Shown here: positions 32,869 through 40,173 of the stretch, in pieces
How positions within the stretch are numbered: the stretch's first letter is position 1
How the letters are laid out: each line of letters begins with the position of its first letter
Source of the DNA: an uncultured Eubacteriales bacterium
GTDB taxonomy: Bacteria > Bacillota > Clostridia > Christensenellales > CAG-138
Length of the DNA: 41,024 nt
Direction: 5' to 3'
Assembly (NCBI GenBank): GCA_902801845.1
Contig: CADCJW010000003.1
Coordinates: 201,618 to 242,641 of the forward strand
The notes under the pieces: model-generated
What the model was told of the DNA's origin: nothing
Database searches by the model: none
The model's input: only the letters and a program-made list of their open reading frames with translations
Translations under genes and position numbers: made by a program

Positions 32869-35287
32869 GCTGCCTTATCAGTTTCACGATGATCGGCGGG
32901 AGATCCGCTTTGATCGCTTTGATCTGCCCGCGCCGTGGATCAACTATCTCTCCAACGGCAGGATGCACGCTTTCGTTTCTCAGGCGGGTGGAGGCATGAG
33001 TTGGTGGCTGTCCCCGATGATGTTTCGCCTGACCCGCTATAGGTTTTACAACATGCCCATCGACTCGCCGGGCTTTTATGTTTATCTGCGCATGGCCGAC
33101 GGCATCGTTTGGTCGCCCGCGTTTCGCCCCAGTGAGACGCCGGTGGACTCCCGGGAGGCCAGCCACGCGCCGGGATACTCCACTTTCACCGCGAAAAAGA
33201 ACGGTCTGTCCGCGGCCCTGAAGCTCTTTATGGCCCAGGACTATGACACGCTGGTGTGGGATCTCAAGCTCACGAACGAGAGCGGCGAGGAGATATCCTG
33301 CGACGTCTTTGCCTATGTGGAACTCAGCCAGTTTCTGGCGCGGGAGGAGAACATCCTCGGCTATTATCTCAAGTGGAATACCCGCGCGGTGTTCGACGAG
33401 GATCTGCAGGCCATCACCTACGCCTATACCGCCTGGATGCACCCGCGTAAGGACGAATCCCCGCTGGTGACTTTCGGCTCGGACGCGAAGATCGACTCCT
33501 TCTGCTGCAACCGGGACGTGTTTTGCGGCAATTACCGGGATGAAAGAAATCCCGTGGAAGTTCAGAACGGGCGCCTTTCCAACACAAATCTGCAGGGCGG
33601 CGAGCCCTGCGGCGCACTGCATACCCATGTCAGCCTGCAGGCCGGCGCGGGAAAGCAAGTCCGTTTCTTCCTCGACGTGACCGAGGGAGCATTGTCCGAT
33701 TATGACAAAGCCGTGGCAGGAGCAAAGAAAGCGCTGACCGCACTCCGCAAAGAAGGCGAAGCCGATCGGCAGTTTGCAAAGCTGCAGTGCTGGTGGGACG
33801 AGCACCTCGCCGTTTATCAGTGCGATTTACCTGATGCGGACGCCCGGCGCATGATCAACACCTGGAATCCGCTGCAAAGCGTCCAGACCGCCCGCTATTC
33901 CCGTTCCATCAGTTCGGACGCCTCCGGCGTGCGCGGCATCGGCTTTCGTGATACAGCTCAGGACATGCTGGCCCAGGCCTACCGCAAGCCGGAATGGGCG
34001 ACAGAGATGCTGTGGTACCTGGCCTTCCAGCAGTTGGAGGACGGCCACGCCGTCCACACCGCCTGGCCCGAAGAAAAACGCCCGCCGCAGGATATTACCC
34101 GGTCGGACGATCATATCTGGATGGTGTATCTGGCCTATGCCATTGCCGCCGAGACCGGAAACTTAAGTTTCTTGGACAAGGAGATCCCGTTCCTTGGGAC
34201 GGATCTTGTCACGCCGGTCGGCTCCGCTACAATGTGGGAACATCTGCTTCTCGGTGTTGATTTCACAGAAAAGCATCTCGGCGCACATAGTCTGCCGCTG
34301 ATCCTGTTCTCCGACTGGAACGATCACCTCGGTCCGTTCGGACGCAAGGGCAAGGGCGAAAGCGTCATGGTATCGCAGCAGCATATCTACGCCCTGCGGC
34401 AGCTTTCCGAATTGGCGGAACGGCGCGGAGATACGGAAGCGGTCAGCCGCTTTGCAGTATTGATCGAAAAGCAGGAGAAGGCGTTGGAGCAGTACGCCTG
34501 GGACGGCGCATGGTTCCTGCGCGGTCTGGACGACGAGGCAAAGCCCATCGGCACCCACACCCAGGAGCACGCCCGGATCTGGCTGAACGCCCAAAGCTGG
34601 ATGGTGATCGCGGACGCCTGCAGGGAGCATCATGTCGAGGCCATGGACAGCGCCGCCAGAGAACTGGACACCGGCATGGGCCTGCTGCTCAATACGCCCG
34701 GTTATCCCGGCTGGCCCAGCAAGGAGGCGGCCATGGTCAACGGTCTGCCTGCCGGGTATTCTGAAAACGGCGGTGTGTTCTGCCAGGCCAACTGCTGGGC
34801 GATCATGGCCGAAGCACTCCTCGGCAGAGGCGATCGGGCGTGGAAGTACTACAAGCAGATCATGCCGCATGAAGTGATCAAGAAAGTCGGCGTGGATCGT
34901 TATCACGCCGAGGCCTACGCCTATTGCTCCACGATGCTCGGCAAGGACAACGAAAAGTTCGGCTGGGGCTGCGTTTCCCAGGTCACCGGCACAGCGGCCT
35001 GGATGGACGTGGTGGCGACCCAGTATCTTCTGGGAATCCGCCCCACGCTGAAGGGCCTGCTGATCGATCCGTCCATCCCTGCCCAGTGGGACGGCTTCAC
35101 GGTGGAGCGTACCTACCGCGGCTGCCATCTGACGATCGAGGTAACGAACCCCGAGCACGTCCAGCACGGGATCAAAGAAATACGGATTGACGGTGAAAAA
35201 GTCGATCTGAAGAACGGGCCGCTTCTGACAGAATCATTTTTGAACGGCCGGTCAAAAGCATGTGTTCAGGTAACCATGGGATTATAA
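32861..35287 (+). CDS. Glycoside hydrolase family 94 (disaccharide phosphorylase)
   Basis: An 808-residue cytoplasmic enzyme of the cellobiose/chitobiose phosphorylase family. It splits a beta-linked disaccharide with phosphate to give a sugar-1-phosphate, saving ATP. The N-terminal beta domain (YLSNGRMHAFVSQAGGGMSWW) is followed by the barrel with GFRDTAQDM (D364 and D368; the family's general acid lies in this motif), AWPEEKRPP, LFSDWNDHLG and RYHAEAYAYCSTMLG. The C-terminal segment GIRPTLKGLLIDPSIPAQWDGF is typical. I chose the ATG at 32861 inside the GH78 stop (GAAGGAGA site). Which disaccharide is used (cellobiose, laminaribiose, solabiose or others) cannot be told. Confidence 0.93.
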   Translation: MDKLPYQFHDDRREIRFDRFDLPAPWINYLSNGRMHAFVSQAGGGMSWWLSPMMFRLTRYRFYNMPIDSPGFYVYLRMADGIVWSPAFRPSETPVDSREASHAPGYSTFTAKKNGLSAALKLFMAQDYDTLVWDLKLTNESGEEISCDVFAYVELSQFLAREENILGYYLKWNTRAVFDEDLQAITYAYTAWMHPRKDESPLVTFGSDAKIDSFCCNRDVFCGNYRDERNPVEVQNGRLSNTNLQGGEPCGALHTHVSLQAGAGKQVRFFLDVTEGALSDYDKAVAGAKKALTALRKEGEADRQFAKLQCWWDEHLAVYQCDLPDADARRMINTWNPLQSVQTARYSRSISSDASGVRGIGFRDTAQDMLAQAYRKPEWATEMLWYLAFQQLEDGHAVHTAWPEEKRPPQDITRSDDHIWMVYLAYAIAAETGNLSFLDKEIPFLGTDLVTPVGSATMWEHLLLGVDFTEKHLGAHSLPLILFSDWNDHLGPFGRKGKGESVMVSQQHIYALRQLSELAERRGDTEAVSRFAVLIEKQEKALEQYAWDGAWFLRGLDDEAKPIGTHTQEHARIWLNAQSWMVIADACREHHVEAMDSAARELDTGMGLLLNTPGYPGWPSKEAAMVNGLPAGYSENGGVFCQANCWAIMAEALLGRGDRAWKYYKQIMPHEVIKKVGVDRYHAEAYAYCSTMLGKDNEKFGWGCVSQVTGTAAWMDVVATQYLLGIRPTLKGLLIDPSIPAQWDGFTVERTYRGCHLTIEVTNPEHVQHGIKEIRIDGEKVDLKNGPLLTESFLNGRSKACVQVTMGL

Positions 35288-35300
35288 AGGAGAAGGACAA

Positions 35301-36416
35301 ATGGAAAAGAAAAGACACGGAAAAGTGAAAAAGGTCCTGCTCATTTTCGCCTGCGTCATCGTCGTTCTCGCTGTCGGCGCGTTTGTGCTGCTGAAGATGA
35401 CCTTTCTCAAAAGCTTCTCGAAGCTGAAGGGCGAGCCGGAAATCGGGAAATGGTATGAAGTGGCGGTAGAGAGTACCCAATCCTCGGACGGCAGCGAGTG
35501 GCACGGGATCTTCAAAAAAGGCACCGAGAACAAGGTCGTCGTCTATTTCTTCGGCGACGGTGTGAGCATTACGCCGGAAACCTCAGAAGGTGGAAACAAG
35601 TTCTATGCAACGAATATGACGGGGCAGGACTTCGTAGCGGAAGGTGGTATCGGCAGCAACGCGGAGAACAATCCCTTCAAGGGTTGGAGCTTCCTTGTGA
35701 TTCCATACGCTACCGGTGACTTCCATTCAGGTACCGGCGTCTATGATGGGAAAAAGACAGTCTACCATACCGGCTACAGCAATTACGCCGCATTCGTGGA
35801 GCAAATCAAGCCCTATGTGGGCGAGCCGGATACTCTGCTGGTAACGGGCTTCTCGGCGGGCGGCTTTGCCACATCCCTCCTGGCTGACGACGTGATCGAC
35901 CGTTTCCCCAGCGCGAAGAATATCACGGTCTGCGTGGACAGCTCGCTGCTGCTCTATGACGGATGGCACGAGACGGCGGTAAATCTCTGGCAGTCACCCA
36001 AGGAAATCTCCGACCGTCTGGTGACGGACAATCTGGTATTGGACAGCCTGACCGCGCTGTATGAAAAGCGCGGTGACAGCGTCAAGATCCTGTTCGACTG
36101 CTCCTATCGGGACGATACGCTGCAGCAGTATCAGGCGTATATCCGTACCGGCACGATGACAAAAGACAAAGAAAACGGAGATCTGTTCCAGAAGGATCTT
36201 GCAGAAATGGTCAAAGGCCTGCAGGATAATATCCCCGGAATCGGCATCTATATCTGGAATCATGCCGAAGACGCAGAGACCCACAACACGCAGCACACCA
36301 TTATCTCCAGCAATGTTTTTGACAAACTGGAGGACGGTGTCAGCGTTGCGGATTGGATCTATGCCGCCGTAAACGGCGATGTGCAAAGTCACGGTATTGC
36401 GCTGCTCGAAAGATGA
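35301..36416 (+). CDS. Pectinacetylesterase/Notum-family esterase, membrane-anchored
   Basis: A 371-residue paralogue of the esterase at 25915. An N-terminal basic stretch and one membrane helix (about 11-32) place the enzyme outside the cell. The family core is kept: YFFGDGVSIT, NPFKGWSFLVIPYATGDFHSGTG, the nucleophile S185 in GFSAGGFA, and THNTQHTI with the probable catalytic histidine near 335. It lacks the cysteines of eukaryotic members. A TAAAGGAG site precedes the ATG, 13 bp after GH94. It may strip ester groups before uptake, leaving the cytoplasmic paralogue for esters that enter the cell. Confidence 0.86.
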   Translation: MEKKRHGKVKKVLLIFACVIVVLAVGAFVLLKMTFLKSFSKLKGEPEIGKWYEVAVESTQSSDGSEWHGIFKKGTENKVVVYFFGDGVSITPETSEGGNKFYATNMTGQDFVAEGGIGSNAENNPFKGWSFLVIPYATGDFHSGTGVYDGKKTVYHTGYSNYAAFVEQIKPYVGEPDTLLVTGFSAGGFATSLLADDVIDRFPSAKNITVCVDSSLLLYDGWHETAVNLWQSPKEISDRLVTDNLVLDSLTALYEKRGDSVKILFDCSYRDDTLQQYQAYIRTGTMTKDKENGDLFQKDLAEMVKGLQDNIPGIGIYIWNHAEDAETHNTQHTIISSNVFDKLEDGVSVADWIYAAVNGDVQSHGIALLER

Positions 36417-36431
36417 GAGAGTGGAATCAAA

Positions 36432-37394
36432 ATGAAGAAAGTGCTGAAAATCGTATTGATCCTGGCGGTGATACTCCTCGTGCTGGGCGTCACTGCGTTC
36501 TATTACATCAAGTCCATGATGCCAAGCGGCGATGGAAACAACGATATCGTAGAGGGCTATTACAAAAACTTCCAATCCGACGCTCCGCTGGAGATGAAAT
36601 ATTCCCAGCTTGGTAGTTTTGAAACTGCCTATACAGAGTTTCATTCTGATAACGCGACTATCGGAAAAGTGCGCGTTTGGTACCCGAAGGAATTGGAAAA
36701 CGGCGAAAAAATCTGGCCGATGATCATGGTGGTCAATGCCAGCGGCACGCCTGCTGCCTCTTATGAACCCTTCTTCCCGCGTTTGGCCTCCTGGGGCTTT
36801 ATCGTGGTCGGCAACGAGGACGGCCAGGCCGGAAACGGTGAAACGGCATCCATCACGCTTGACTTTATGCTGAACATACCTGCTGACAGCGTTCTTTCCG
36901 GGAAAATCGACTATGACAGCATGGGTATTATCGGCTATTCCCAGGGCGGAGCCGGCGCGATCTGCGCCGTGACAAACTTTGAAAACGGTGCCCGATATAA
37001 GGCTATGTTTACAGGAAGCGCCGCTTATCAGACATTGGCAAAAAACATGGGCTGGGAGTATGATCCTGCAAAAATCAAGATCCCGTATTTCATGGCGGCC
37101 GGTACTGGCAAGTCTGATGACTCAGGCAATGATCCGGAAAAAGGATACGGCGGAGTATCGCCGCTTTCCGCACAGATCGCAAATTACAACTGCATCTCCG
37201 ATGAAGTGCAGAAGGTCCGGGCACGGGCAGTTGGAGCGGAACATGAACAAATGCTGATGCGTTCGGACGGATACATGACCGCTTGGATGCTGTACCAGCT
37301 GACGGGAAATGAGGAAGCAGAAACCGTCTTCCTCGGAGAAAACGCTGAGATACTGCAGAACAAGAATTGGCAGGATGTCGAAAAGAACAGATGA
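36432..37394 (+). CDS. Membrane-anchored alpha/beta hydrolase
   Basis: A 320-residue protein with an N-terminal membrane helix (about 5-28) and an extracellular hydrolase domain. The nucleophile is S170 in GYSQGGAG; AAGTGKSDD and GAEHEQML probably carry the aspartate and histidine. The VRVWYPKE and WPMIMVVNASGTPAASYEPFFPRLASWGFIVVGNE segments resemble the dienelactone hydrolase/cutinase-like group (chlorophyllase or PETase-type fold). It is the last gene of the operon, 15 bp after the anchored PAE-family gene. The substrate is unknown; an ester on the same glycoside is likely from context. Confidence 0.78.
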   Translation: MKKVLKIVLILAVILLVLGVTAFYYIKSMMPSGDGNNDIVEGYYKNFQSDAPLEMKYSQLGSFETAYTEFHSDNATIGKVRVWYPKELENGEKIWPMIMVVNASGTPAASYEPFFPRLASWGFIVVGNEDGQAGNGETASITLDFMLNIPADSVLSGKIDYDSMGIIGYSQGGAGAICAVTNFENGARYKAMFTGSAAYQTLAKNMGWEYDPAKIKIPYFMAAGTGKSDDSGNDPEKGYGGVSPLSAQIANYNCISDEVQKVRARAVGAEHEQMLMRSDGYMTAWMLYQLTGNEEAETVFLGENAEILQNKNWQDVEKNR

Positions 37395-37530
37395 AATGAT
37401 ATGGCATTTTTGTTTCTCAGAATAAATCCTTAGCGTGAAAACGCGCAGCTCACACGAAGTGTGATTTCTGGGTTTGGGATGTGTTCCCAACAAGCCGGTG
37501 CAGAAATTGGCGCGGATCCGGATCTGTACA

Positions 37531-37690
37531 CTGCTTGCAAAGTAGTAAACAGCTATCCGGACCCTTCTTGCCAATTTGCAAAACCTGTAAGTGCAGGCCC
37601 TGCTTGCCAAGTACCAAATCATACAGGTATGCATTGCTTGCTAAGTAGTAGATATGGACGGCAATGCACTGCTTGCCAGGTAGTGAAAGT
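37531..37690. repeat. Five degenerate 16-20 bp repeats at 33-36 bp spacing
   Basis: The core TGCTTGC (TTCTTGC in copy 2) starts at 37532, 37565, 37601, 37635 and 37670. Copies 1, 4 and 5 continue with a AGTAGT or GGTAGT block; copy 3 has AGTACC and copy 2 is the most divergent. The intervening 13-18 bp differ and often contain short inverted repeats. Confidence 0.65.
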
Positions 37691-37703
37691 TTGGCGAGCA
37701 GTT

Positions 37704-37735
37704 ACGTTGACGTCAAAAACCGTCAACGTGTTTTT
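37704..37735 (+). terminator. Probable terminator
   Basis: A perfect 9-bp stem ACGTTGACG/CGTCAACGT (37704-37729, 8-nt loop) is followed by GTTTTT. It could end the glycoside operon, 310 bp after its last gene, or a non-coding RNA covering the repeat region. Part of the stem and loop forms the palindrome TTGACGTCAA. Confidence 0.55.
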
Positions 37736-37848
37736 GGCGTATTGACAGCAGAATGTTGTGTTGGTATATTTGTATCGGTCCGGAAAAAGGGACCTTGGGT
37801 GAATCGGGTCCGGCCCGATTCGTTATCGGTTCTCTCCAAAAAAGGTGA

Positions 37849-38136
37849 GTTCTCGATCTATATAGAGTATCCAAGGCATATGACCGGATAGATGAACTGG
37901 AAGAGCTCCTGCTGGATGCCAGGGCAAAGAAGAGAACGATTGAAGCTGAAAAAATAACAGGAGATAACATCTACAAAATCCTGTTTTTTTTTGATAAAAT
38001 GTACTCGGTCATGGACGAGGCCGAGCGCCGGCATCTGATGGAGTCCCTGATCGATGAGATTCAGATCTATGAGGAACGGCAGCCCAACGGACAGTGGCTG
38101 AAATCTATCCGTTTCAAACTCCCGATTATCGATTAG
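37849..38136 (+). pseudogene. C-terminal remnant of a large serine recombinase
   Basis: Ninety-five codons are open, with no start, running into TAG at 38134. The segments YDRIDELEELLLDARAKK, AEKITGDNIYKILFFFDKMYSVM, AERRHLMESLIDEIQIYEERQ and QWLKSIRFKLPIID match the coiled-coil and C-terminal part of large serine recombinases of Firmicutes integrative elements. The catalytic N-terminal and zinc-ribbon domains are missing. After the TAG the same frame continues as DMSLSLDNDSHVETVV, the stretch that crosses the attachment site, so the stop may itself be a mutation. This is the relic of the integrase that inserted the island. Confidence 0.85.
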
Positions 38137-38208
38137 GACATGTCATTGAGTTTGGACAATGACTCACATGTTGAAACAGTTGTGAAACTCACCCGAGCCG
38201 GGTCGTGA
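38137..38208 (+). other. Right attachment site (attR) and native rlmD tail
   Basis: In frame with the recombinase remnant, the sequence encodes DMSLSLDNDSHVETVV, then KLTRAGS and TGA at 38206-38208. HVETV starts at 38167. The last residues have the look of a normal short RlmD C-terminus (HVETVVKLTR...), so this is probably the original end of rlmD displaced by the island. Confidence 0.65.
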
Positions 38209-38260
38209 CCATAGAAATACAGTAATCAAACTGACAATCGGAATTCGCAGGAAGGGAAAA

Positions 38261-39220
38261 ATGATCATTCGAGACTTTGAACCGAAACATACAGAGGAAG
38301 CGGCGGAAATTGCCCTTGGCGTATATAATTGCGAGAGAGCCTTTGCACAGGAGCTTCCGGATATATCCAGCATTCCATTTCTGAAGCAATTATCCGGAAA
38401 TGGCTTCGGCGTCGCAGCATTTGAAGGCGGAAAAATGGTCGGATTTCTTTGCAGTGTGGAACCGTTTGAGAGTGTTTTTCGTTCCACGGATGTGAGAGGC
38501 GTGTTTTCGCCCATGGGTGCAAACGGCGCGGTGATGGAAAATCACGGCAGGATCTATGCGGCACTCTATCAGGCGGCTGCAAAAAAGTGGGTAAAAGCCG
38601 GAGCGGTGTCACATGCAATTTGTTTATATGAACATGATGAGGAAGCAAAACGGCAGCTTTTCCGGTATGGATTCGGCTTGAGGTGCGCAGATGCCATTCG
38701 TCCGATGGAAACCGTCGACTGCGATGCATGCAGCGGATATGCGTTTATGGAATTGCCCGGGGAAGAATATGCCTCTGTTTATCCGCTGTATTTGGCACTG
38801 AATGAGCACTACTGTTCCAGTCCCGTTTTTATGAACCGGAAGCCGGAAACGCGGGATGCGTTTTTGGACTCTTTGGAAAGGAACCAGGAACGTATCTTTG
38901 CGGCGAAGACAGGCGGAGAATACTGCGCGTATATGCAAGTTTCCGATGAGGGTGAGACCTTCGCGGCATCCGGGAAATCTTATCGCCATATCACGGGGGC
39001 ATATTGTATGCCGGAACACAGGGGCAGGGGTGTATACAAAAACCTGTTGAATTATGTTATCAATACCTTGAAAACTGAGGGATATACCAGACTTGGCGTG
39101 GATTTTGAAAGCATCAATCCGTCGGGCAGCGGGTTTTGGCTCAAGTTTTTTCATGCCTATACCAACGGCGTTGTGCGCAGGATAGATGAGCGGATTATGC
39201 AGAGAGCTTCTCTGATATAA
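38261..39220 (+). CDS. GNAT-family N-acetyltransferase with two domains
   Basis: A 319-residue protein of the acetyl-CoA-dependent GNAT superfamily. The N-terminal half (1-150) starts MIIRDFEPKHTEEAAEIALGVYN and has GFGVAAFEGGKMVGFLCSVEPFE, a degenerate first domain. The C-terminal half has ITGAYCMPEHRGRGVYKNLLNYVINTLKTEGYTRLGVDFES, where RGRGVYKNLL is the acetyl-CoA pyrophosphate loop, so this domain is the active one. The ending NPSGSGFWLKFFHAYTN is typical of tandem GNAT proteins. A GGAAGGG site precedes the ATG. The substrate is unknown. It lies just outside the inferred right end of the island. Confidence 0.85.
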   Translation: MIIRDFEPKHTEEAAEIALGVYNCERAFAQELPDISSIPFLKQLSGNGFGVAAFEGGKMVGFLCSVEPFESVFRSTDVRGVFSPMGANGAVMENHGRIYAALYQAAAKKWVKAGAVSHAICLYEHDEEAKRQLFRYGFGLRCADAIRPMETVDCDACSGYAFMELPGEEYASVYPLYLALNEHYCSSPVFMNRKPETRDAFLDSLERNQERIFAAKTGGEYCAYMQVSDEGETFAASGKSYRHITGAYCMPEHRGRGVYKNLLNYVINTLKTEGYTRLGVDFESINPSGSGFWLKFFHAYTNGVVRRIDERIMQRASLI

Positions 39221-39236
39221 TCTCATAAGAGTGTTA

Positions 39237-39335
39237 TTTCCGGACAAATTCCAGTTTGTCGACATGTTCCTGATAAACAGTGGTTTCATTTCCTCGTGCC
39301 ATACAGAATGTGTCGCAAAGCTTGTCCGCCAAGAG
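39237..39335 (-). pseudogene. Possible C-terminal gene remnant
   Basis: On the minus strand an open stretch ends LADKLCDTFCMARGNETTVYQEHVDKLEFVRK and TAA at 39237. It reads like a real protein C-terminus, but there is no start codon and no recognised family. I list it as a likely remnant; it could be a chance open frame. Confidence 0.3.
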
Positions 39336-39430
39336 CCGGGGAGCAGATCGTGAATAAGACTTTCGTGAAGATGATGGACGAGCTCGGCTACGATGTGGAG
39401 CTCACGTATAAGAAAAAGACCGCAGATTGA
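39335..39430 (+). pseudogene. Possible C-terminal gene remnant
   Basis: A plus-strand open stretch ends EQIVNKTFVKMMDELGYDVELTYKKKTAD and TGA at 39428-39430. The KTFVKMMDELGYDVEL segment looks like the last helix and strand of small XRE-type regulators, but no DNA-binding motif is left. Upstream it abuts the oppositely oriented remnant, so the 341-bp gap between the GNAT and XRE genes looks like a deletion scar. Confidence 0.35.
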
Positions 39431-39561
39431 TACTGCGGAAAATCGGGATTTGTTGAACCAGACAATGATGTCTAATCGATGGGATACGGTATTTTCTCGC
39501 TTTGTGTCGTGTCCAAATGATTAGACTGGCGTTAAACTGACTGCGAAAGGAGGAAAACCCG

Positions 39562-40167
39562 GTGGATCAGATTAAGATCGGCGCGTTCCTGAAAACACTC
39601 AGGAAGGAAAAGAATTTGACACAGGAGCAAGCAGCGGAACAGTTGGGCGTTTCCAACCGAACGGTGTCCCGTTGGGAGACAGGAACGAATATGCCTGACA
39701 TCAGTCTGCTGGTGGAGATTGCCGAACTTTATGGCGTCAGCATTCCGGAATTGATTGATGGAGAAAGGAAAAGCGAGAATATGAATGAAGAAGTTAAAGA
39801 AGTCGTTAGTAAGATGTCCGATTATGCAGAAACGGAAAAGACGACTATCCTGAAGAATGTCAGGACAGAGAGCCTGCTGGGTGTTTGTGCATTGACTGTG
39901 GTAATGCTGCTTGAGCTCTTTGGTATCCGTTCCTACAGCCAGCTGACTGAAATGGTTTTTCTATACTGCCAGGTGTTTGTATATGTATCGGTGGTGATGG
40001 TTTTCTTCCATGCTTCAGGTTTGCTGTATAAATTCAAGCGTGGAGACAGAGAAAGCAGCTTGCCGAAGCCATTCCTGTTACTGATTGCATTGGCCGCTGC
40101 TGCGGCAGTTGCCTTTGGAATCTGGTTTCTGGTTTCATTGATAGGCGGACAAACCCCCGGGAGGTAA
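39562..40167 (+). CDS. Membrane-tethered XRE-family regulator
   Basis: A 201-residue protein. Residues 1-65 form a Cro/C1-type helix-turn-helix (IGAFLKTLRKEKNLTQEQAAEQLGVSNRTVSRWETGTNMPDISLLVEIAELYGVSIPELI). A linker (70-100) leads to three hydrophobic segments (about 103-120, 128-148, 170-192), so the DNA-binding domain is held at the membrane. The start is GTG behind AAAGGAGGAAAA. The next two small genes follow closely and may be its partners or targets. Such HTH-plus-membrane proteins are common in clostridia; the signal sensed is unknown. Confidence 0.88.
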   Translation: MDQIKIGAFLKTLRKEKNLTQEQAAEQLGVSNRTVSRWETGTNMPDISLLVEIAELYGVSIPELIDGERKSENMNEEVKEVVSKMSDYAETEKTTILKNVRTESLLGVCALTVVMLLELFGIRSYSQLTEMVFLYCQVFVYVSVVMVFFHASGLLYKFKRGDRESSLPKPFLLLIALAAAAAVAFGIWFLVSLIGGQTPGR

Positions 40168-40173
40168 ATGTTT

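Larger units (their letters stand above)
37395..37848. other. Structured non-coding region with repeats and hairpins
   Basis: No convincing gene is present in these 454 bp. It holds hairpins TCACAC-GAA-GTGTGA (37450-37464) and TTGGGA/TCCCAA (37474-37490), five TGCTTGC-type repeats (37532-37690), an 8-bp inverted repeat TGCATTGC/GCAATGCA around the fourth repeat (37630-37668), a terminator-like hairpin (37704-37735) and a hairpin GAATCGGG/CCCGATTC (37801-37821). It may be a structured RNA, recombinase-binding DNA or element debris. Confidence 0.6.
18688..38190. mobile_element. Integrated genomic island at the rlmD 3' end, carrying a glycoside-degradation operon
   Basis: The left boundary is the HVETV-coding site inside rlmD (18688), followed by an element-type C-terminal extension. 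The right boundary is a second HVETV-coding site (38167), directly after the C-terminal remnant of a large serine recombinase. Inside lie an AraC regulator and 11 co-directional genes. Base composition differs from the left flank. No relaxase, conjugation or replication genes are present, so the element is either decayed or was always a cargo island moved in trans. Insertion of integrative elements into the 3' end of the rum (rlmD-type) gene is known from streptococci. The boundaries are inferred from the duplicated site, not from an empty-site comparison. Confidence 0.7.

Noticed and set aside
37122..37634. Minus-strand frame across the end of the operon and the repeat region
   Set aside because: It overlaps the last hydrolase gene, has low-complexity cysteine-rich content derived from the repeats, and no family match.
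37531..37690. CRISPR array
   Set aside because: The repeats are short and degenerate, the spacers are only 13-18 bp, and no cas genes are nearby.
39243..39260. Inverted repeat GACAAA/TTTGTC as terminator of the GNAT gene
   Set aside because: There is no T-tract after the stem and it lies inside a possible coding remnant.
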